From NCBI RefSeq assembly GCF_000336615.1, contig NZ_AOLW01000015.1, positions 332,597 to 396,596 of the forward strand: a DNA stretch of 64,000 nucleotides. Direction: 5' to 3'. The position numbers and the translations under genes are program-made. The notes under the pieces were generated by a model that was not told the origin of the DNA, searched no databases, and worked only from the letters and a program-made list of their open reading frames with translations. Positions 25,515 through 34,850 of this stretch are shown in pieces. Origin of the DNA: Haloarcula amylolytica JCM 13557. GTDB taxonomy: Archaea; Halobacteriota; Halobacteria; Halobacteriales; Haloarculaceae. The first letter of the stretch is position 1; every line of letters begins with the position of its first letter.

Positions 25515-26534
25515 ATGGCTTCGCGAATCAGGGTCCTCGCTGTCGTCGGTCTCCTCCTCCTTGCCGGCTGTACCGGTATGGGTGGGAGCGGCGATGCGGG
25601 CGAGGCACAGGGCGGCGGTGACGGCGCACAGATGTCCAGCGGCGACGGCGGGTCGAATCAGCCCGAAGCGGCTGATTCGGGCGCAAATTCGGCTGATAGC
25701 GGGAACGTCCAGGCCAGCAACGCCATGACCGACCGGGCCATCATCCGCAACGGTCGGATGGTGGTCGAAGTGGAGAACTACTCCACGACAGCCGACGCGA
25801 TTGCCGCCTGGGCGCGCACATCCGGCGGGTACGTGAGCGACTCCAACCGCGAACTCCACCGGGACGACGGCGAGACGTGGTACACCGGCTACATCGTGGT
25901 CAGAGTGCCAAGCGAGGAGTACGAACCGACGCAGTCGATGGTGAGCGAGCAGGGGACGGTCCGCTCCGAGGAGACGACGACGAAAGACGTGACCGACAAA
26001 CTGGTCGACCTCGAAGCGCGGCTGACCAACCTCCGGGAGCGTCGCGACCGACTGCGGACCTTCTACGAGCGAGCCAACAGCACGGAGGAACTGCTCCGCA
26101 TCGAGGAGGAACTGTCGTCGGTCCAGAACGACATCGAACGCCTCGAAGCCCAGAAGCGCTCGCTCGAACAGCGGGTCGCCTACTCGACGCTGCGCGTCGA
26201 GATTCACGAGCCAGCGCCGGAGCCCTCGGCCCAGCAGGTCCCGTACCACGAGCGGTCGCTGGTCTCGGCGTTCCTCTCCTCGGTGACTGACGTGTACGTG
26301 TTCACCCGCGGCCTGCTCGTGACCGCCGCGAGCCTCGTGCCGTGGCTCGTCGTCCTCGCCGTCCCAGTCGTCGGTGGCCGGCGGCTCCTTCGCGGTCGGC
26401 CGCTCCCGCTGCTGGGTCGACGTGGCGCGTCGGAACCAGCCACAGACGACGGCGACGGTGTTGGCGGAGGAAACGACCCACAGCAGGAACCCGCTGCGGA
26501 ATCGGACACGGAGTCGCCCGACAAGGACGCGTAG
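25515..26534 (+). CDS. DUF4349 lipoprotein
   Basis: A 339-residue lipoprotein with the signal MASRIRVLAVVGLLLLAGC, lipobox Cys19. A Gly/Ser/Asp-rich linker runs to about residue 70. The DUF4349 domain follows (IIRNGRMVVEVENYSTTADAI, VRVPSEEYEPTQSMVSEQG), then a coiled coil (about 165-225; ELLRIEEELSSVQNDIERLE), a C-terminal transmembrane helix and an acidic tail. Function of the family is unknown; the layout suggests an envelope protein. Start at the ATG giving the lipoprotein signal. Confidence 0.82.
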   Translation: MASRIRVLAVVGLLLLAGCTGMGGSGDAGEAQGGGDGAQMSSGDGGSNQPEAADSGANSADSGNVQASNAMTDRAIIRNGRMVVEVENYSTTADAIAAWARTSGGYVSDSNRELHRDDGETWYTGYIVVRVPSEEYEPTQSMVSEQGTVRSEETTTKDVTDKLVDLEARLTNLRERRDRLRTFYERANSTEELLRIEEELSSVQNDIERLEAQKRSLEQRVAYSTLRVEIHEPAPEPSAQQVPYHERSLVSAFLSSVTDVYVFTRGLLVTAASLVPWLVVLAVPVVGGRRLLRGRPLPLLGRRGASEPATDDGDGVGGGNDPQQEPAAESDTESPDKDA

Positions 26535-26553
26535 CCGGAACCGAACACCGGGC

Positions 26554-26559
26554 CTTTTT
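26554..26559 (+). terminator. T-run after the DUF4349 gene
   Basis: Six thymidines follow a GC-rich CCGGGCC stretch 19 bases past the stop. Confidence 0.4.
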
Positions 26560-26664
26560 TGCGTGTGCACTCGCTACGAGTAGCTGCCGGCAAGGCGCTT
26601 TTCACGTCGATGCCGGCGCTAACGCCCGTCTCGCTGCTCGGCCACTCGGCGTCGCTCGTCCGCC

Positions 26665-26684
26665 AAGGCTGTCCGGACAGCCTT
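26665..26684. terminator. Perfect 20-bp palindrome followed by T-rich DNA
   Basis: AAGGCTGTCC and GGACAGCCTT are exact reverse complements with no spacer, in the 255-base gap between two convergent genes. A bidirectional terminator or a protein-binding site are both possible; the T-rich flank favours termination. Confidence 0.4.
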
Positions 26685-26789
26685 TTCACTCCTCTCCCGG
26701 AGTCGATCCTTTCGCCTCTCCTCGTCTTTCCGATACTATCGATCTAAAACGGCCACTCAGCAGCTACTGCGACGAAGATGCCCTGCGAG

Positions 26790-28910
26790 CTACCGCGTCC
26801 GTTCCCGCTCCAGCGCTTCACGGAAGTGTTCTGGCGTGATTTCCACTTCATCGGCGTTCTCGGTGGCCTCTTCCGGCCCGTAGGCGGACGCCACCTCTCG
26901 AATGGCCAGCATCGACGCTTCGCGGACGACGGCCTCCAGTTCTGCACCCGAGAAACCGTCGGTCTCCTCGGCGAGCTCCCCGATATCGGCACCCTCAGCG
27001 AGTGGCTTTCCGTCGGTGTGGACGGCGAGAATCTCCTCGCGGGCGTCACGGTCGGGGTTCGGGACCTCGACGTGCTGTTCGAGGCGACCCGGCCGCAGCA
27101 GCGCATCGTCGATCATATCCCGGCGGTTGGTCGCGGCCAACACGACCAGATTGGGGTTCTCCGTGATGCCGTCCAGTTCTGCGAGCAGTTGGGAGACGAC
27201 GCGCTCGGTGACCTCGTTGCCCTGCCCCCGGTGGCTGGCGATGGCGTCGATCTCGTCGAGGAAGATGATGCTCGGCGCGGTCTGGCGGGCGCGCTCGAAC
27301 AGTTCCCGGACCGCTTCCTCGCTCTCGCCGACGTAGCGGTCCATGATTTCGGGGCCGGCGACGTGGATGAAGTTCACGTCGCTCTCGCCGGCGACGGCCC
27401 GAGCGAGCAGGGTTTTGCCGGTCCCCGGCGGGCCGTACAGCAGGATGCCGCTCGGCGGGTCGGTGTTGGTCGCGGTGAACAGTTCGCTGTACGAGAGCGG
27501 CCACTCGATGGCCTCCGTCAGCGTCTGTTTGACCTCGGACAGCCCGCCCACGTCGTCGAAGGTCGCCGTCGGCGACTCGGCGACGTACTCCCGCATCGCG
27601 CTGGGGTCGACGGTGGCGAGCGCGGTCTCGAAGTCGTCCTGGTGGACGTCGCCGTCGTCGCGGTCGGCCCGGAGCGCAGCCATCGCGGCCTCGGTGGTCA
27701 GCGACGCGAGGTCAGCGCCGACGAAGCCGTGGGTCTGTGCGGCGATGCGGTCGAGGTCCACGTCCTCGTGCAGCGGCATGTCCCGCGTGTGGACATCCAT
27801 AATCTCACGGCGGCCGTGCTCGCCGGGCACGCCGATCTCGATTTCGCGGTCGAAGCGTCCGCCCCGGCGTAGCGCCGGGTCGATGGCGTCGACGCGGTTC
27901 GTCGCCCCGATGACGACGACCCGGCCCCGGTCTTCGAGGCCGTCCATCAGCGTGAGCAACTGGGCGACGACCCGGTTCTCCATGTCGGCGTCCTCGTCGC
28001 GAGAGCCGGCGATGGAGTCGATTTCGTCGACGAAGAGGATAGCCGGCGCGTTCGCCTCCGCCGTCTCGAAGGCCTCCCGGAGCCGCTCCTCGCTCTCGCC
28101 CTTGTACTTGGAGACGATTTCGGGGCCGGAGATAGTGTCGAAGTAGGCGTCGACCTCGTTTGCCACCGCTCGCGCGATGAGGGTCTTCCCCGTCCCGGGC
28201 GGGCCGTGGAGCAATACGCCGCTGGGCGGGTCGATACCCAGGCGGCGGAACTCCTCGGGCTCGGAGAGGGGCATCTCTATCATCTCGCGGATGCGATCCA
28301 GTTCCTCGTCGAGGCCGCCGATGTCCTCGTAGCTTACCCCCGATTCCGTCTCGGCGGTCGGTGTGCTCGCCGTTGTTGCCTCACCGGACGACGACTGGCT
28401 CGCGTCGCTACCGCCGTCGAGGCCCGGCAGTACAGTCACTGCCGTCGTGCCGGTGACGCGAACCGGCCCCGAGGGAGAGGTCTTGCGAACGAGGAACGTT
28501 CCCAGCCCTTCGATGTGGGTCCGCTCGTCGGCCTGAATGATCTGGTCGACCAGCCGCTTCCTGACCAGACTCTCGTAGTCCTCGCTGCCCGGTATCGGTT
28601 CGACCGGCTGGATGGCTATTTCGGTCGCCTCAGAGACCGACCCACTCGTCACCGTCACCGTGTCGCCGATGTTGACGCCGGCGTTCGCTCTGGTGTCTGA
28701 ATCGATGCGGACGAAGGAGCCGTCTTCGTCGTCATCTGGCCAGACCTTCACTACAGTCTTGTCCTCGCCCTCAATGATAACAGGTGAGCCACTCAAGACG
28801 CGTAGCTCGCTGCGTGCCGAATCTGGCAGTCGTGCGATACCGCGCCCGGCGTCGCGCTTGTTCGCACCCTCGACGGTGAGTTCGACACCGGCGTCAGTGG
28901 ACCCGCTCAT
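26790..28910 (-). CDS. Cdc48/VCP-like AAA+ ATPase (paralogue 1)
   Basis: A 706-residue protein unfoldase. It has a Cdc48 N domain (about 1-170; [19 protein letters not shown]), then AAA modules D1 and D2. Each has Walker A GPPGTGKT and Walker B (FVDEID, FLDEID), plus second-region-of-homology arginines ([20 protein letters not shown]). A Thr/Ser-rich linker precedes D1. The start at 28910 avoids the divergent zinc-finger gene's promoter, though the frame stays open to 29036. Archaeal Cdc48 extracts and unfolds proteins, possibly feeding the proteasome. Confidence 0.92.
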   Translation of the reverse strand: MSGSTDAGVELTVEGANKRDAGRGIARLPDSARSELRVLSGSPVIIEGEDKTVVKVWPDDDEDGSFVRIDSDTRANAGVNIGDTVTVTSGSVSEATEIAIQPVEPIPGSEDYESLVRKRLVDQIIQADERTHIEGLGTFLVRKTSPSGPVRVTGTTAVTVLPGLDGGSDASQSSSGEATTASTPTAETESGVSYEDIGGLDEELDRIREMIEMPLSEPEEFRRLGIDPPSGVLLHGPPGTGKTLIARAVANEVDAYFDTISGPEIVSKYKGESEERLREAFETAEANAPAILFVDEIDSIAGSRDEDADMENRVVAQLLTLMDGLEDRGRVVVIGATNRVDAIDPALRRGGRFDREIEIGVPGEHGRREIMDVHTRDMPLHEDVDLDRIAAQTHGFVGADLASLTTEAAMAALRADRDDGDVHQDDFETALATVDPSAMREYVAESPTATFDDVGGLSEVKQTLTEAIEWPLSYSELFTATNTDPPSGILLYGPPGTGKTLLARAVAGESDVNFIHVAGPEIMDRYVGESEEAVRELFERARQTAPSIIFLDEIDAIASHRGQGNEVTERVVSQLLAELDGITENPNLVVLAATNRRDMIDDALLRPGRLEQHVEVPNPDRDAREEILAVHTDGKPLAEGADIGELAEETDGFSGAELEAVVREASMLAIREVASAYGPEEATENADEVEITPEHFREALERERTR

Positions 28911-28995
28911 GCCGCCTTCTTGCAATCCGACTCCCTTGAGGGTTCCCGTTGTGTTGCGGGAAAATAATATACGGTCGGCCGTCGGATCTTCAGGT

Positions 28996-29130
28996 ATGGT
29001 TGTCCAAACCGAGCGAGACGAGGTCACCTGGTACAAGTGCGAGACCTGTGGCCTGATGTTCGACGACCAGAGCGACGCGCGCCAGCACGAGGAGAACTGT
29101 GACGACGAAGACCCGTCCTACATCCAGTAG
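28996..29130 (+). CDS. 44-residue zinc-finger microprotein
   Basis: The protein contains KCETCGLMFDDQSDARQHEENC, a compact C2-x-HC zinc finger, after a short acidic N-terminus. It is divergent from Cdc48 paralogue 1, 85 bases away. Small single-finger proteins are common in haloarchaea and some affect physiology strongly, but this one's role is unknown. ATG at 28996 chosen; the longer upstream frame is not supported. Confidence 0.75.
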   Translation: MVVQTERDEVTWYKCETCGLMFDDQSDARQHEENCDDEDPSYIQ

Positions 29131-29172
29131 CGGTCCTCGACCCCACAATCACGCGTCACCTTACCACCGGTA

Positions 29173-29598
29173 TTACGCTTCGACGATCTCGAAGCTCCGC
29201 TCGCCGAGTTCGTCCTCCTCGAAGACGAACACGCGGCCGTTCGTTACGTCGTAGTCGACCTCGACCTTCGTTCGCATCTGATTGTCCCGGACCGTGACGC
29301 CGGGGAACAGTTCGTCCTCCTCGCCGTCGTCGAGGATGACCCGTCCGACGCCTGTCTCTTCGAGAATATCGTCATGTGTGCGGAGGTCGTTGACGTACAC
29401 GAGGATGCCCGACGTCTCCGTCTCGTCGGTAATCAGGACGTGTGTGTCTTTTCCCGGCGCAGTCTGGATACTCCCTTCGACCGCCGTTGGGACGCCGTGA
29501 TAGAACGCCTGGCGGCCGTCGAGGTACTCCACGACGACGCCGTCCTCGGTCAACTCGACCGAGACGGTGTCCGGTGCGATGTCCGACCGGTTGCTCAT
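29173..29598 (-). CDS. DUF5796 family protein
   Basis: A 141-residue acidic, beta-rich protein (VSVELTEDGVVVEYLDGRQAFYHG, ILVYVNDLRTHDDILEETGVGRVIL) without transmembrane segments or catalytic motifs. I assign it to a conserved haloarchaeal family (DUF5796) from general resemblance. It converges on the zinc-finger gene (42 bases between stops) and is divergent from the phosphatase-like gene. Confidence 0.65.
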   Translation of the reverse strand: MSNRSDIAPDTVSVELTEDGVVVEYLDGRQAFYHGVPTAVEGSIQTAPGKDTHVLITDETETSGILVYVNDLRTHDDILEETGVGRVILDDGEEDELFPGVTVRDNQMRTKVEVDYDVTNGRVFVFEEDELGERSFEIVEA

Positions 29599-29720
29599 AC
29601 CGTCAGTTCCGGCGGCGCGCTCAAAAGTGACGCGTTGTCCGTTTCGACCGAGCGGTCGGTTTCCAACCCCATCGGACGGGGTGCGAAAGGGACTAGTGAC
29701 TCGCCTGTCTCCGTCTCAAC

Positions 29721-31265
29721 ATGACGAAAACCCTCGTCGTCGGACTCGACGGAGCGAGCTGGGAACTGCTCGACCCGTGGATCGAGGCCGGCGAGCTCCC
29801 GAACCTGGCCGCGTTGCGGGACACCGGCACCTGGGCGGGGACGCGAAGCTGTCTGCCGCCGGTGACGTTCCCGAACTGGAAGTGCTACTCCTCGGGCAAG
29901 GACCCCGGCGGGTTCGGCGTCTTCTGGTTCGAGAACGTCGACCTCGACGCGGGCGAAATCACCGTGATGAACGGCGGCGACTACGACACCGCCGAACTCT
30001 GGGACTACCTCAACGACGAGGGGCAATCGGCCGGCGTGGTCAACATGCCGACGATGTACCCCCCGCGGGACATCGACGACCTCGTCGTCGCCGGCGGCCC
30101 GGACGCCGTCGAGGGGGAGTACCGGTCGATTAGCTCCGGCTACACCTCGCCGCCGGAACTGGCCGAGGAACTGGAATCCCGGTTCGACTACAGCGTCCAC
30201 CCGGACCCGCTGCTGTCCTCGAACGACGAGCGCGGCGCGGAGGTCGAGGCCATTCTGGACCTGCTAGAGAAGCGCTTCGAGGTTGCCACGACACTCATGG
30301 ACGAACGGGATCTCGATTTCGTCCATGTGACGCTGTTCTATCTGAACGTCCTGCATCACTTCTTCTGGGACGACGAGCCGAGCCTGCGCGCGTGGCAGCT
30401 CGTCGACGAGTGGGTCGGCCGGCTCGACGACCGCGAGGACCTGAACCTGGTGTTGATGTCCGACCACGGCTGTGACGCGACCCAGACGGAGTTCTACATC
30501 AACGAGTGGCTGGCCGAGAACGGCTACCAGGTCCGGGATACGAGCGTCGACGCCGTACTCACTCGAATCGGGCTCGACCGCGAGAACCTGCTCGCAGTCG
30601 CAAAGCGCGCCGGGCTGGTCGACACGCTCGCTCGCGTCGTTCCGGAGTCCATCCAGCAACTCGTCCCGCAGCACGACGGCGTCAAACGGGACCGCAAACT
30701 CGAAGCCATCGACTTGGAGCAGACAAAGGTCGTCGCCAGCGGACAGGGGCCGGTGTACGTCAACCCCCGATTCGACGTGGAATCGGTCCGTGAGTCGCTC
30801 ATGGCTGACCTCCGCGAGGTGGAAGACGAGCACGGCCCGCTGTTTACCGACGTGTATAGGGGCGAAGACGTGTACAACGGCCCCTACGTCGACGCCGGCC
30901 CGGAGGTCGTCGTCGACCAGCGCCCGGGCGTCCACGTCAACGACGGTATCGGCGGCGGGACCATCCAGAGCGGTCCGGACCGCTGGGCGGCCGAGAACAC
31001 GCCCTACGGAATCTTCGCCGCCAGCGGGCCGGACTTCGAACCACAGGGCGAACTCGACCGTATCAGCATTCTCGACATCGCGCCGACGGTGCTGGCCGCC
31101 CACGGCTGTGCGATCCCGACTGACATGCGTGGCGAAGTCCTTCCGGTGTTCTCCGAGGACCCCGCCGTCGGCGAACGTGCGCCACTCAGTATCGATGACG
31201 CCCTCGGGAGCGATGACGGGGACGCCGTCGAGGACCGGCTGAAACAACTGGGCTACATGGAGTAG
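29721..31265 (+). CDS. Alkaline phosphatase-superfamily hydrolase (nucleotide pyrophosphatase/phosphodiesterase type)
   Basis: A 514-residue metal-dependent hydrolase. The N-terminal VVGLDGASWELLDPWIEAGELPNL holds the first metal-binding Asp, and PPVTFPNWKCYSSG holds the expected nucleophile Thr. Further metal sites are in LMSDHGCDATQ and near VHVNDGIGGG. No signal peptide is seen, so it is probably cytoplasmic. It resembles the AP-superfamily proteins common in archaeal genomes, whose substrates are mostly unknown. Confidence 0.82.
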   Translation: MTKTLVVGLDGASWELLDPWIEAGELPNLAALRDTGTWAGTRSCLPPVTFPNWKCYSSGKDPGGFGVFWFENVDLDAGEITVMNGGDYDTAELWDYLNDEGQSAGVVNMPTMYPPRDIDDLVVAGGPDAVEGEYRSISSGYTSPPELAEELESRFDYSVHPDPLLSSNDERGAEVEAILDLLEKRFEVATTLMDERDLDFVHVTLFYLNVLHHFFWDDEPSLRAWQLVDEWVGRLDDREDLNLVLMSDHGCDATQTEFYINEWLAENGYQVRDTSVDAVLTRIGLDRENLLAVAKRAGLVDTLARVVPESIQQLVPQHDGVKRDRKLEAIDLEQTKVVASGQGPVYVNPRFDVESVRESLMADLREVEDEHGPLFTDVYRGEDVYNGPYVDAGPEVVVDQRPGVHVNDGIGGGTIQSGPDRWAAENTPYGIFAASGPDFEPQGELDRISILDIAPTVLAAHGCAIPTDMRGEVLPVFSEDPAVGERAPLSIDDALGSDDGDAVEDRLKQLGYME

Positions 31266-31340
31266 CCCCGTCCGTGACAGCGACTGGCGTCGAATGAGTG
31301 AACCCAATGGGATAAGTAGCCGCTCCCGATACACACCGGT

Positions 31341-31871
31341 ATGGTTAGCATCGATCTGAACAACAGCCAGCGGACGATGCTTACAACGCTGGTAAACAAG
31401 TATCAACAGACCGGTGAGGCAGTCACCGGCGAGACAATCGCTGAGGAGATTGACCGGAACCCGGGAACGGTCCGGAACCAGATGCAGAGTCTGACCTCGC
31501 TGGGACTCGTCGAGGGGATTCCCGGGCCAACGGGCGGATACAAGCCGACGTCCGAGGCCTTCGACGCAATCGACCGCCAGCAGATAGACGAGGCCGAGAG
31601 CGTCGTCGTCGCCCACGACTACGATCGCGTCGACGTCACCGTCGAGGAAATCAACTTCACGAACGTCCACGACCCGGAGAAGTGCCGCGCCCGGTTCCAC
31701 CTCCAGAGCTCGGTGCAGGACTTCAGCGAGGGACAGGCCGTCATTCTCGGACCGACGCCGATTTCGAAGCTCGTCGTCGCCGGGACGGTTGTCGCTGTCG
31801 ACGAATCCAACAGCGAAATCCTCCTCGACGTCGCGAAGATCGAAGCGCCTGTGGAAGAACCGGAGAAATAA
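31341..31871 (+). CDS. Rrf2-like winged-helix regulator
   Basis: A 176-residue protein. Residues 1-75 form an Rrf2-like winged helix (TGETIAEEIDRNPGTVRNQMQSLTSLGLVEGIPGPTGGYKPT). A distinctive C-terminal domain of about 100 residues follows (SVVVAHDYDRVDVTVEEINF, GQAVILGPTPISKLVVAGTVV). No Cys cluster for an Fe-S centre is present, unlike IscR/NsrR. Probably a metabolite-sensing transcription factor; target unknown. Confidence 0.75.
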   Translation: MVSIDLNNSQRTMLTTLVNKYQQTGEAVTGETIAEEIDRNPGTVRNQMQSLTSLGLVEGIPGPTGGYKPTSEAFDAIDRQQIDEAESVVVAHDYDRVDVTVEEINFTNVHDPEKCRARFHLQSSVQDFSEGQAVILGPTPISKLVVAGTVVAVDESNSEILLDVAKIEAPVEEPEK

Positions 31872-31907
31872 GCGGTCCGTGCGGCCACGCGGCGTACCGT
31901 AGCTCTT

Positions 31908-32858
31908 TCAGGGGTCGACGCGGTCGATCCACAGCGTCGGCGTCTCTATCTCGTCTTCGGTGGGGAGGGTGTCCGGCGAGTCCCAGACGCGCCCGGCCGC
32001 AGCGACGCCGCGGGCGTCGGCGACCGTGTCGAAGAACGCCTTCCCGCGTTCGTACTGCTGGCGCTTCATCCCGAGGCCGAGCAGCCGTCGCATGAGCGAC
32101 GCGATGGGGCCTCGTCCCTGCCGGCGCTCGTCGACTTTCCGGCGCAGGTCGTCGTACTCGTCGTCGAAGGCCCGGTCCATCAGCAGTTCCGCGTACCCTT
32201 CGACGGCGGTCATCGTCGTATCGAGTTCGCCCAGCGTCGTCCGGTCGATGTTGCCGTCGGTGAGGTTGTCGATGGCGTCTTCCATCGCCGTTTCGAGGTG
32301 GTCGGAGAGCCACGGGGCCGCGCCGAACTCCGCCGCGTGCGTGACCTCGTGGAACGCGATCCAGCGGCGGAAGCGGTCCCGCTCGACGTTCAACTCGTCG
32401 GCGACCCGGTGGATGTTGGGGCGCACGAAGTACAGCGCGTGAGCGTCGTTATCCGCGAGCAAGACGGGGTCGTACTGACCCAAGACGTTGTTCCCCAGAA
32501 ACGAGAGCGCAACGGCCATCGACCCGGTGTTGACCACGCGGGCGATGCCGGGGATGTACTCGGCCTGCTGTTCGATCGGTTCCATCACGCGGCTGAAGGT
32601 GGCGACGTTGGCGTCGATCCAGTGGTGGCGGTTCTGGATCTCGACGGTTTCGGGCAGGTCAAAGGCGAGTTCGCCGACCTCCCGGACGCGATCTCTGGCG
32701 TCCCGGACGTCGGTGGCGTAGCCGTCGCGTTCGGGCGTCTCGACGGTGAGGTCGCCCGTGTCCGTCGCGCCCTTCGCGGCGTCGGCGACGGCACTCCAGT
32801 CGATGGGGCCGTCGCCGGTCGCGCCGGCGACAGCCTGAACGCTGTGGTATATTCCCAT
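31908..32858 (-). CDS. Zinc-dependent metalloprotease (F420-associated, DUF2342-like)
   Basis: A 316-residue protein with a HEVTHAAEFGAAPWL zinc motif (HExxH) at about residues 166-170 and a downstream Glu in TMTAVEGYAELLMDRAF. These match the putative hydrolases linked to coenzyme F420 genes. The link is genomic, not biochemical. No F420 genes lie nearby. Start at ATG 32858; a minus-strand AT-rich box about 27 bases upstream fits a leaderless transcript. It converges on the Rrf2-like gene. Confidence 0.8.
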   Translation of the reverse strand: MGIYHSVQAVAGATGDGPIDWSAVADAAKGATDTGDLTVETPERDGYATDVRDARDRVREVGELAFDLPETVEIQNRHHWIDANVATFSRVMEPIEQQAEYIPGIARVVNTGSMAVALSFLGNNVLGQYDPVLLADNDAHALYFVRPNIHRVADELNVERDRFRRWIAFHEVTHAAEFGAAPWLSDHLETAMEDAIDNLTDGNIDRTTLGELDTTMTAVEGYAELLMDRAFDDEYDDLRRKVDERRQGRGPIASLMRRLLGLGMKRQQYERGKAFFDTVADARGVAAAGRVWDSPDTLPTEDEIETPTLWIDRVDP

Positions 32859-32955
32859 ACGTCTGAAATGTGGCGGGAGAAAATAGGCCTTCTCCCTGTG
32901 AAAACGACCACCGGCGTTCGGTTCGTGGCCTTGCTGTGGAGTGGGACGCTGTCCC

Positions 32956-33237
32956 TTACAGGGCTTCGTCGCTGTCGTCGCCGTCTGACCCACCGAGGTA
33001 CAGACGCAGGACGACCGCGACGAGCGCGACGGCACCGAGTACCGCGAGCGCGAAGCGACCGACGTTACGGCCACCGTCACCCTCAACGTCCGTCTCGTCG
33101 CTCTGCTCGTCCGTCCGGGACCGCGACCACCGTGATTTGCGCTCCGATTCGTCGTCATCGTCGGTGGAACTGAACGGGGCGTTGGCAGTGAACTCCGCGC
33201 CGTCGAGATGCAGTTCGAGGAGAGTGAATTCGGCCAT
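32956..33237 (-). CDS. Small single-span membrane protein
   Basis: A 93-residue protein. Residues 1-30 (MAEFTLLELHLDGAEFTANA) look like a small folded segment, then an acidic and Arg-rich linker and one transmembrane helix at about 60-82 (RFALAVLGAVALVAVVLRLYLG). A short acidic tail ends it. No family recognised. Divergent from the M42 peptidase gene. Confidence 0.6.
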   Translation of the reverse strand: MAEFTLLELHLDGAEFTANAPFSSTDDDDESERKSRWSRSRTDEQSDETDVEGDGGRNVGRFALAVLGAVALVAVVLRLYLGGSDGDDSDEAL

Positions 33238-33351
33238 ACTGACAGTTCGACGCCGCGACTCTTAGCCGTGGCGGTCCCAGAGCCACGGTGGGACGGTCCC
33301 AGACCGCGTGCCGTCCGCTGTTTTCATGACCACAGAGCGATTATCCCGCAT

Positions 33352-34410
33352 ATGGACACACGACGACGCGAATTCTTGGAATCGCTTCTGACGACGCCCG
33401 GCCCGTCGGGGTACGAGGCCGACAGCCAGCGGGTGTGGCTCGACTACGTCAGCGAGTTCGCTGACGAGGTCCGAACGGACGACTACGGCAACGCCGTCGC
33501 GAAGGTCGAAGGTGGCGACACGACCGTCGCGCTCGCGGGCCACGGCGACGAGATCGGCTTCATCGTCCGGGACCTCACCGACGACGGCTTCGTCAAACTG
33601 GGCCGCATCGGCGGCTCGGACAAGACCGTCTCGCGCGGGCAACACGTCACCATTCACACAGCCGACGGGCCGGTATCGGGCGTCGTGGGACAGACTGCGA
33701 TTCACCTCCGGGACCCGGACGACGACTCCGTGCCGGAGATCGCCGAACAGCACGTCGACGTGGGGGCCGAGGACGGCGACGAGGTAGAATCACTCGTCGA
33801 CCGCGGCGACCCGGTGACGTTCGTCCAGACGCTGAGCGAACTGGAGAACGGCCGCCTCGCGGCCCGGGGAATGGACAACCGTATCGGCATCTGGGCGGCC
33901 GCTGAGGGGCTTCGGCGCGCGGCGGAGGCCGATGCAGAGGCGACAGTGTACGCCGTCTCCACGGTGCAGGAGGAGGTCGGCGTCCAGGGGGCGAAGATGG
34001 TCGGGTTCGATCTCGCGCCGGACGTCGCTATCGCCGTTGACGTGACCCACGCGACGGACTCGCCGGGTTCGCCGGGGAAGGCCGCGACCGGGGTCGAACT
34101 CGGCGGGGGGCCGGTCGTCGCCCGCGGGAGCGCGAACCATCCGGTCGCCGTCGACGCCCTCCGAGAGACGAGCGACGCCGAGGACATCGACATCCAGTTG
34201 CAGGCGACCGGCAGCCGGACCGGAACCGACGCGGACGCCTTCTACACCTCCCGCGGTGGGATTCCGTCGGCCAACGTCGGCCTGCCGAACCGCTACATGC
34301 ACACGCCGGTCGAGGTCATCGACCCCGACGACCTTGACGCGCTCGCGGACCTGCTGGCCGGCTTCGCTGTCCGAGCGGCCGACCGAGCGCCCTTTAGCGT
34401 CGACGTGTAG
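33352..34410 (+). CDS. M42 family metallopeptidase (aminopeptidase/deblocking type)
   Basis: A 352-residue cytosolic di-metal peptidase. Metal ligands and active-site residues: His in ALAGHGDEIGF, Asp in ARGMDNRIGIW, the Glu pair in VSTVQEEVGVQG, Asp in AIAVDVTHATDSPG and His in GLPNRYMHTPVEV. It starts TRRREFLESLLTTPGPSGYE, as usual for M42. These enzymes form tetrahedral dodecamers that trim peptides made by the proteasome. The ATG at 33352 gives this N-terminus. Confidence 0.9.
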   Translation: MDTRRREFLESLLTTPGPSGYEADSQRVWLDYVSEFADEVRTDDYGNAVAKVEGGDTTVALAGHGDEIGFIVRDLTDDGFVKLGRIGGSDKTVSRGQHVTIHTADGPVSGVVGQTAIHLRDPDDDSVPEIAEQHVDVGAEDGDEVESLVDRGDPVTFVQTLSELENGRLAARGMDNRIGIWAAAEGLRRAAEADAEATVYAVSTVQEEVGVQGAKMVGFDLAPDVAIAVDVTHATDSPGSPGKAATGVELGGGPVVARGSANHPVAVDALRETSDAEDIDIQLQATGSRTGTDADAFYTSRGGIPSANVGLPNRYMHTPVEVIDPDDLDALADLLAGFAVRAADRAPFSVDV

Positions 34411-34483
34411 GGAGTCGGGACTGTCTCGCGCGCGCCACCACACAAACGGTACGTTTAAGCGGCCGTCACTATCCAAACCGTAC

Positions 34484-34666
34484 ATGAGTGGACGACCGCT
34501 GGATGTACTCGAAGCGTCCCTCGGTGAGACAGTCACCGTACAGCTGAAGGGTGGCGAAATCTTCGAAGGGGAACTCACCGGCTACGATCAACACATGAAC
34601 CTCGTCGTCGAGGATGAAGACACAACGATTATACGCGGCGATAACGTCGTCTCAATTACTCCATGA
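34484..34666 (+). CDS. Sm-like archaeal protein (Lsm)
   Basis: A 60-residue protein. Both Sm motifs are present: [29 protein letters not shown] (Sm1) and [12 protein letters not shown] (Sm2). These form a heptameric ring that binds U-rich RNA. The last four bases (ATGA) overlap the start of rpl37e, the conserved archaeal pairing of Lsm with a ribosomal protein. AT-rich boxes at 34450-34457 and upstream fit a short leader. Confidence 0.93.
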
Positions 34667-34836
34667 CTGGCGCAGGAACTCCGAGTCAGGGCAAGAAAAA
34701 CACCACGACGCACACGAAGTGTCGACGGTGTGGTGAAAAGTCGTATCACACGAAAAAGAAGGTCTGCTCGTCGTGCGGTTTCGGCAAGTCGGCCAAGCGG
34801 CGTGACTACGAGTGGCAGTCGAAAGCAGGCGAATAA
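34663..34836 (+). CDS. rpl37e: Ribosomal protein L37e (eL37)
   Basis: A 57-residue basic protein of the large ribosomal subunit. Four cysteines (20, 23, 35, 38) form a zinc ribbon (CRRC and CSSC), and [10 protein letters not shown] is typical of eL37. It overlaps the Lsm stop and precedes purF by 14 bases, so the three genes are probably one operon. Confidence 0.96.
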
Positions 34837-34850
34837 CACACTCAACACAA

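Noticed and set aside
23934-26570. A long minus-strand frame of 878 residues across the remnant, SRPBCC, nitrilase and DUF4349 genes
   Set aside because: It is antisense to three clear genes and shows no protein motif; the remnant hairpins and gene starts explain the region better.
28911-29036. N-terminal extension of Cdc48 paralogue 1 to 29036
   Set aside because: It would run over the divergent zinc-finger gene and adds no Cdc48-like sequence.
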